A DNA stretch of 6,370 bases from Alphaproteobacteria bacterium (GTDB lineage Bacteria; Pseudomonadota; Alphaproteobacteria; Micropepsales; Micropepsaceae): positions 1-6,370 of the forward strand of contig JAICVV010000128.1 of the NCBI GenBank assembly GCA_025935155.1, read 5' to 3'. Made by a program: the position numbers and the translations under genes. Below the pieces are notes generated by a model that had not been told where the DNA came from, ran no database searches, and saw only the letters and a program-made list of their open reading frames with translations. Of the stretch, positions 5,703 to 6,370 are shown piece by piece; the first letter of the stretch is position 1; every line of letters begins with the position of its first letter.

Positions 5703-6146
5703 ATGGCGCTCTCGCAGCAGACGAAAGCCGATACCGAGCTTCTGGAGCTTGGCATCTCCACGGATGCTGTCTGCTACATCATCGTGAACGCCCGGCAATT
5801 CGATGTGAAGGAAGGCACGACGGATCCCAATTCCGGCTCGGACGCGCCGGACGACGGCTACCGCGATGTGCTGGAGGACAATCCGAAAGACCCGGTCTAC
5901 CGGTTGCTGACAGATTTCATCTCGGGCCTCGACGTCGAAGAGCAGATCAACCTGGTTGCGCTGGCATGGCTCGGGCGCGGCACCTATGACAAATCGGAGT
6001 GGAGTGAGGCATTGAAACTCGCGCGGCAGGAGCACAACAACCGCACTGCGCAATACCTTCTCGGGCTGCCGATGCTGGGCGATTTTCTGGAAGAGGGCCT
6101 GTCGCAGTTCGGCCGTAGCTGCTCCGATGAAACCGACACGCGTTAA
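5703..6146 (+). CDS. DUF3775 domain-containing protein
   Basis: A 147-residue, acidic, soluble protein with no signal peptide or membrane segment. It matches what I recall of the DUF3775 family, which is common in alphaproteobacteria and has no known function. Recognisable family blocks are LGISTDAVCYIIVNARQFDVKEG (near 17-39), DDGYRDVLEDNPKDPVY (about 49-66), EEQINLVALAWLGRGTYD (about 78-96) and HNNRTAQYLLGLPMLGDFLEEGLSQFG (about 109-136). The ATG at 5703-5705 was chosen because AAGGA (5692-5696) lies six bases upstream and the family homology begins shortly after. An in-frame ATG at 5679 would add eight residues and lacks such a site. Divergent from serC with a shared 151-base upstream region. 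Its TAA overlaps the stop of the convergent PhzF-family gene. Confidence 0.85.
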   Translation: MALSQQTKADTELLELGISTDAVCYIIVNARQFDVKEGTTDPNSGSDAPDDGYRDVLEDNPKDPVYRLLTDFISGLDVEEQINLVALAWLGRGTYDKSEWSEALKLARQEHNNRTAQYLLGLPMLGDFLEEGLSQFGRSCSDETDTR

Positions 6147-6370
6147 ACGATAATCTCGCCCCGCATATAAAGGGCGCAGGAGCCCGCGAGAAGGGTGCGG
6201 TCGCCATCGTCTGTACACAGAAGATTGCCGCCGCGGGGAGAAACCTGCCGCGCCTTCAGCATCTTCTTGCCCAATCGCTTCGCCCAGAACGGCACCAACG
6301 CACAATGCGCCGAGCCGGTCACCGGGTCCTCCGGCACGCCTTTGTCCGGCGCGAAAAACCGGGAGATGAA
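6143..6370 (-). CDS. PhzF-family (PhzC/PhzF) epimerase/isomerase-like protein, C-terminal part
   Basis: The last 75 residues of a PhzF-family protein; the frame is open to the window edge, so the N-terminal part is missing. The segment begins FISRFFAPDKGVPEDPVTGSAH; the DPVTGSAHCALVPFWAKRLGK stretch is the strongly conserved C-terminal motif of this family. RGGNLLC and the closing beta strands LLAGSCALYMRGEI also fit. Family members have a diaminopimelate-epimerase fold and act as isomerases. One known member works in phenazine synthesis, but most chromosomal homologues have unknown substrates, so a phenazine role should not be assumed. The catalytic Glu lies in the missing N-terminal half. 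The GTG at 6335-6337 is an internal Val codon. Confidence 0.88.
   Translation of the reverse strand, partial: FISRFFAPDKGVPEDPVTGSAHCALVPFWAKRLGKKMLKARQVSPRGGNLLCTDDGDRTLLAGSCALYMRGEIIV

Noticed and set aside
4955..5989. 344-codon plus-strand open frame through serC into the DUF3775 region
   Set aside because: It is antisense to serC and out of frame with the DUF3775 gene, and its product resembles no protein family. The SerC and DUF3775 readings are clearly the real ones.
1..6370. CRISPR array, insertion sequence, phage or plasmid functions
   Set aside because: No regularly spaced repeats, transposase, integrase or replication genes are visible on either strand.

Overview
The window looks like a chromosomal stretch from a G+C-rich alphaproteobacterium. 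Four things suggest this: the SerC is of the alphaproteobacterial type (FSSGPCAKRPG near the N-terminus), a DUF3775 protein is present, PurA and SerA are typical of the class, and the serC upstream region resembles the serC leader RNA described in that class. The genus cannot be fixed from the sequence. Coding density is very high, and no gene-free stretch exceeds about 150 bases.

Layout. Six genes lie head to tail on the minus strand. In transcription order they are serC (5551 to 4397), serA (4404 to 2824, overlapping serC by 8 bases), a membrane methyltransferase of the isoprenylcysteine carboxyl methyltransferase (ICMT)-like family (2777 to 2175), purA (2035 to 725), and a VapB/VapC toxin-antitoxin pair (690 to 439 and 442 to 47). 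A DUF3775 gene (5703 to 6146) is divergent from serC on the plus strand. It ends tail to tail with the C-terminal part of a PhzF-family gene on the minus strand (6370 to 6143, truncated by the window edge). Bases 1-46 lie downstream of vapC and hold nothing I can identify.

How the genes fit together. SerA and SerC catalyse the first two steps of serine synthesis from 3-phosphoglycerate. Serine feeds glycine and one-carbon units, which purine synthesis uses; PurA commits IMP to AMP. The methyltransferase between serA and purA would draw on the same one-carbon economy through S-adenosylmethionine, but its substrate is unknown. The vapBC pair looks like an accessory insertion behind purA, with its own promoter inside the purA tail.

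The most interesting part is the 151-base serC/DUF3775 intergenic region plus the first codons of serC. It holds three GCCGGAA motifs in mixed orientation overlapping a possible serC promoter, and a leader hairpin near the serC ribosome binding site. A textbook-shaped intrinsic terminator (9-bp perfect stem followed by eight T) lies entirely within codons 6-16 of serC. Together these suggest layered control of serine biosynthesis, which is inference and has not been demonstrated.
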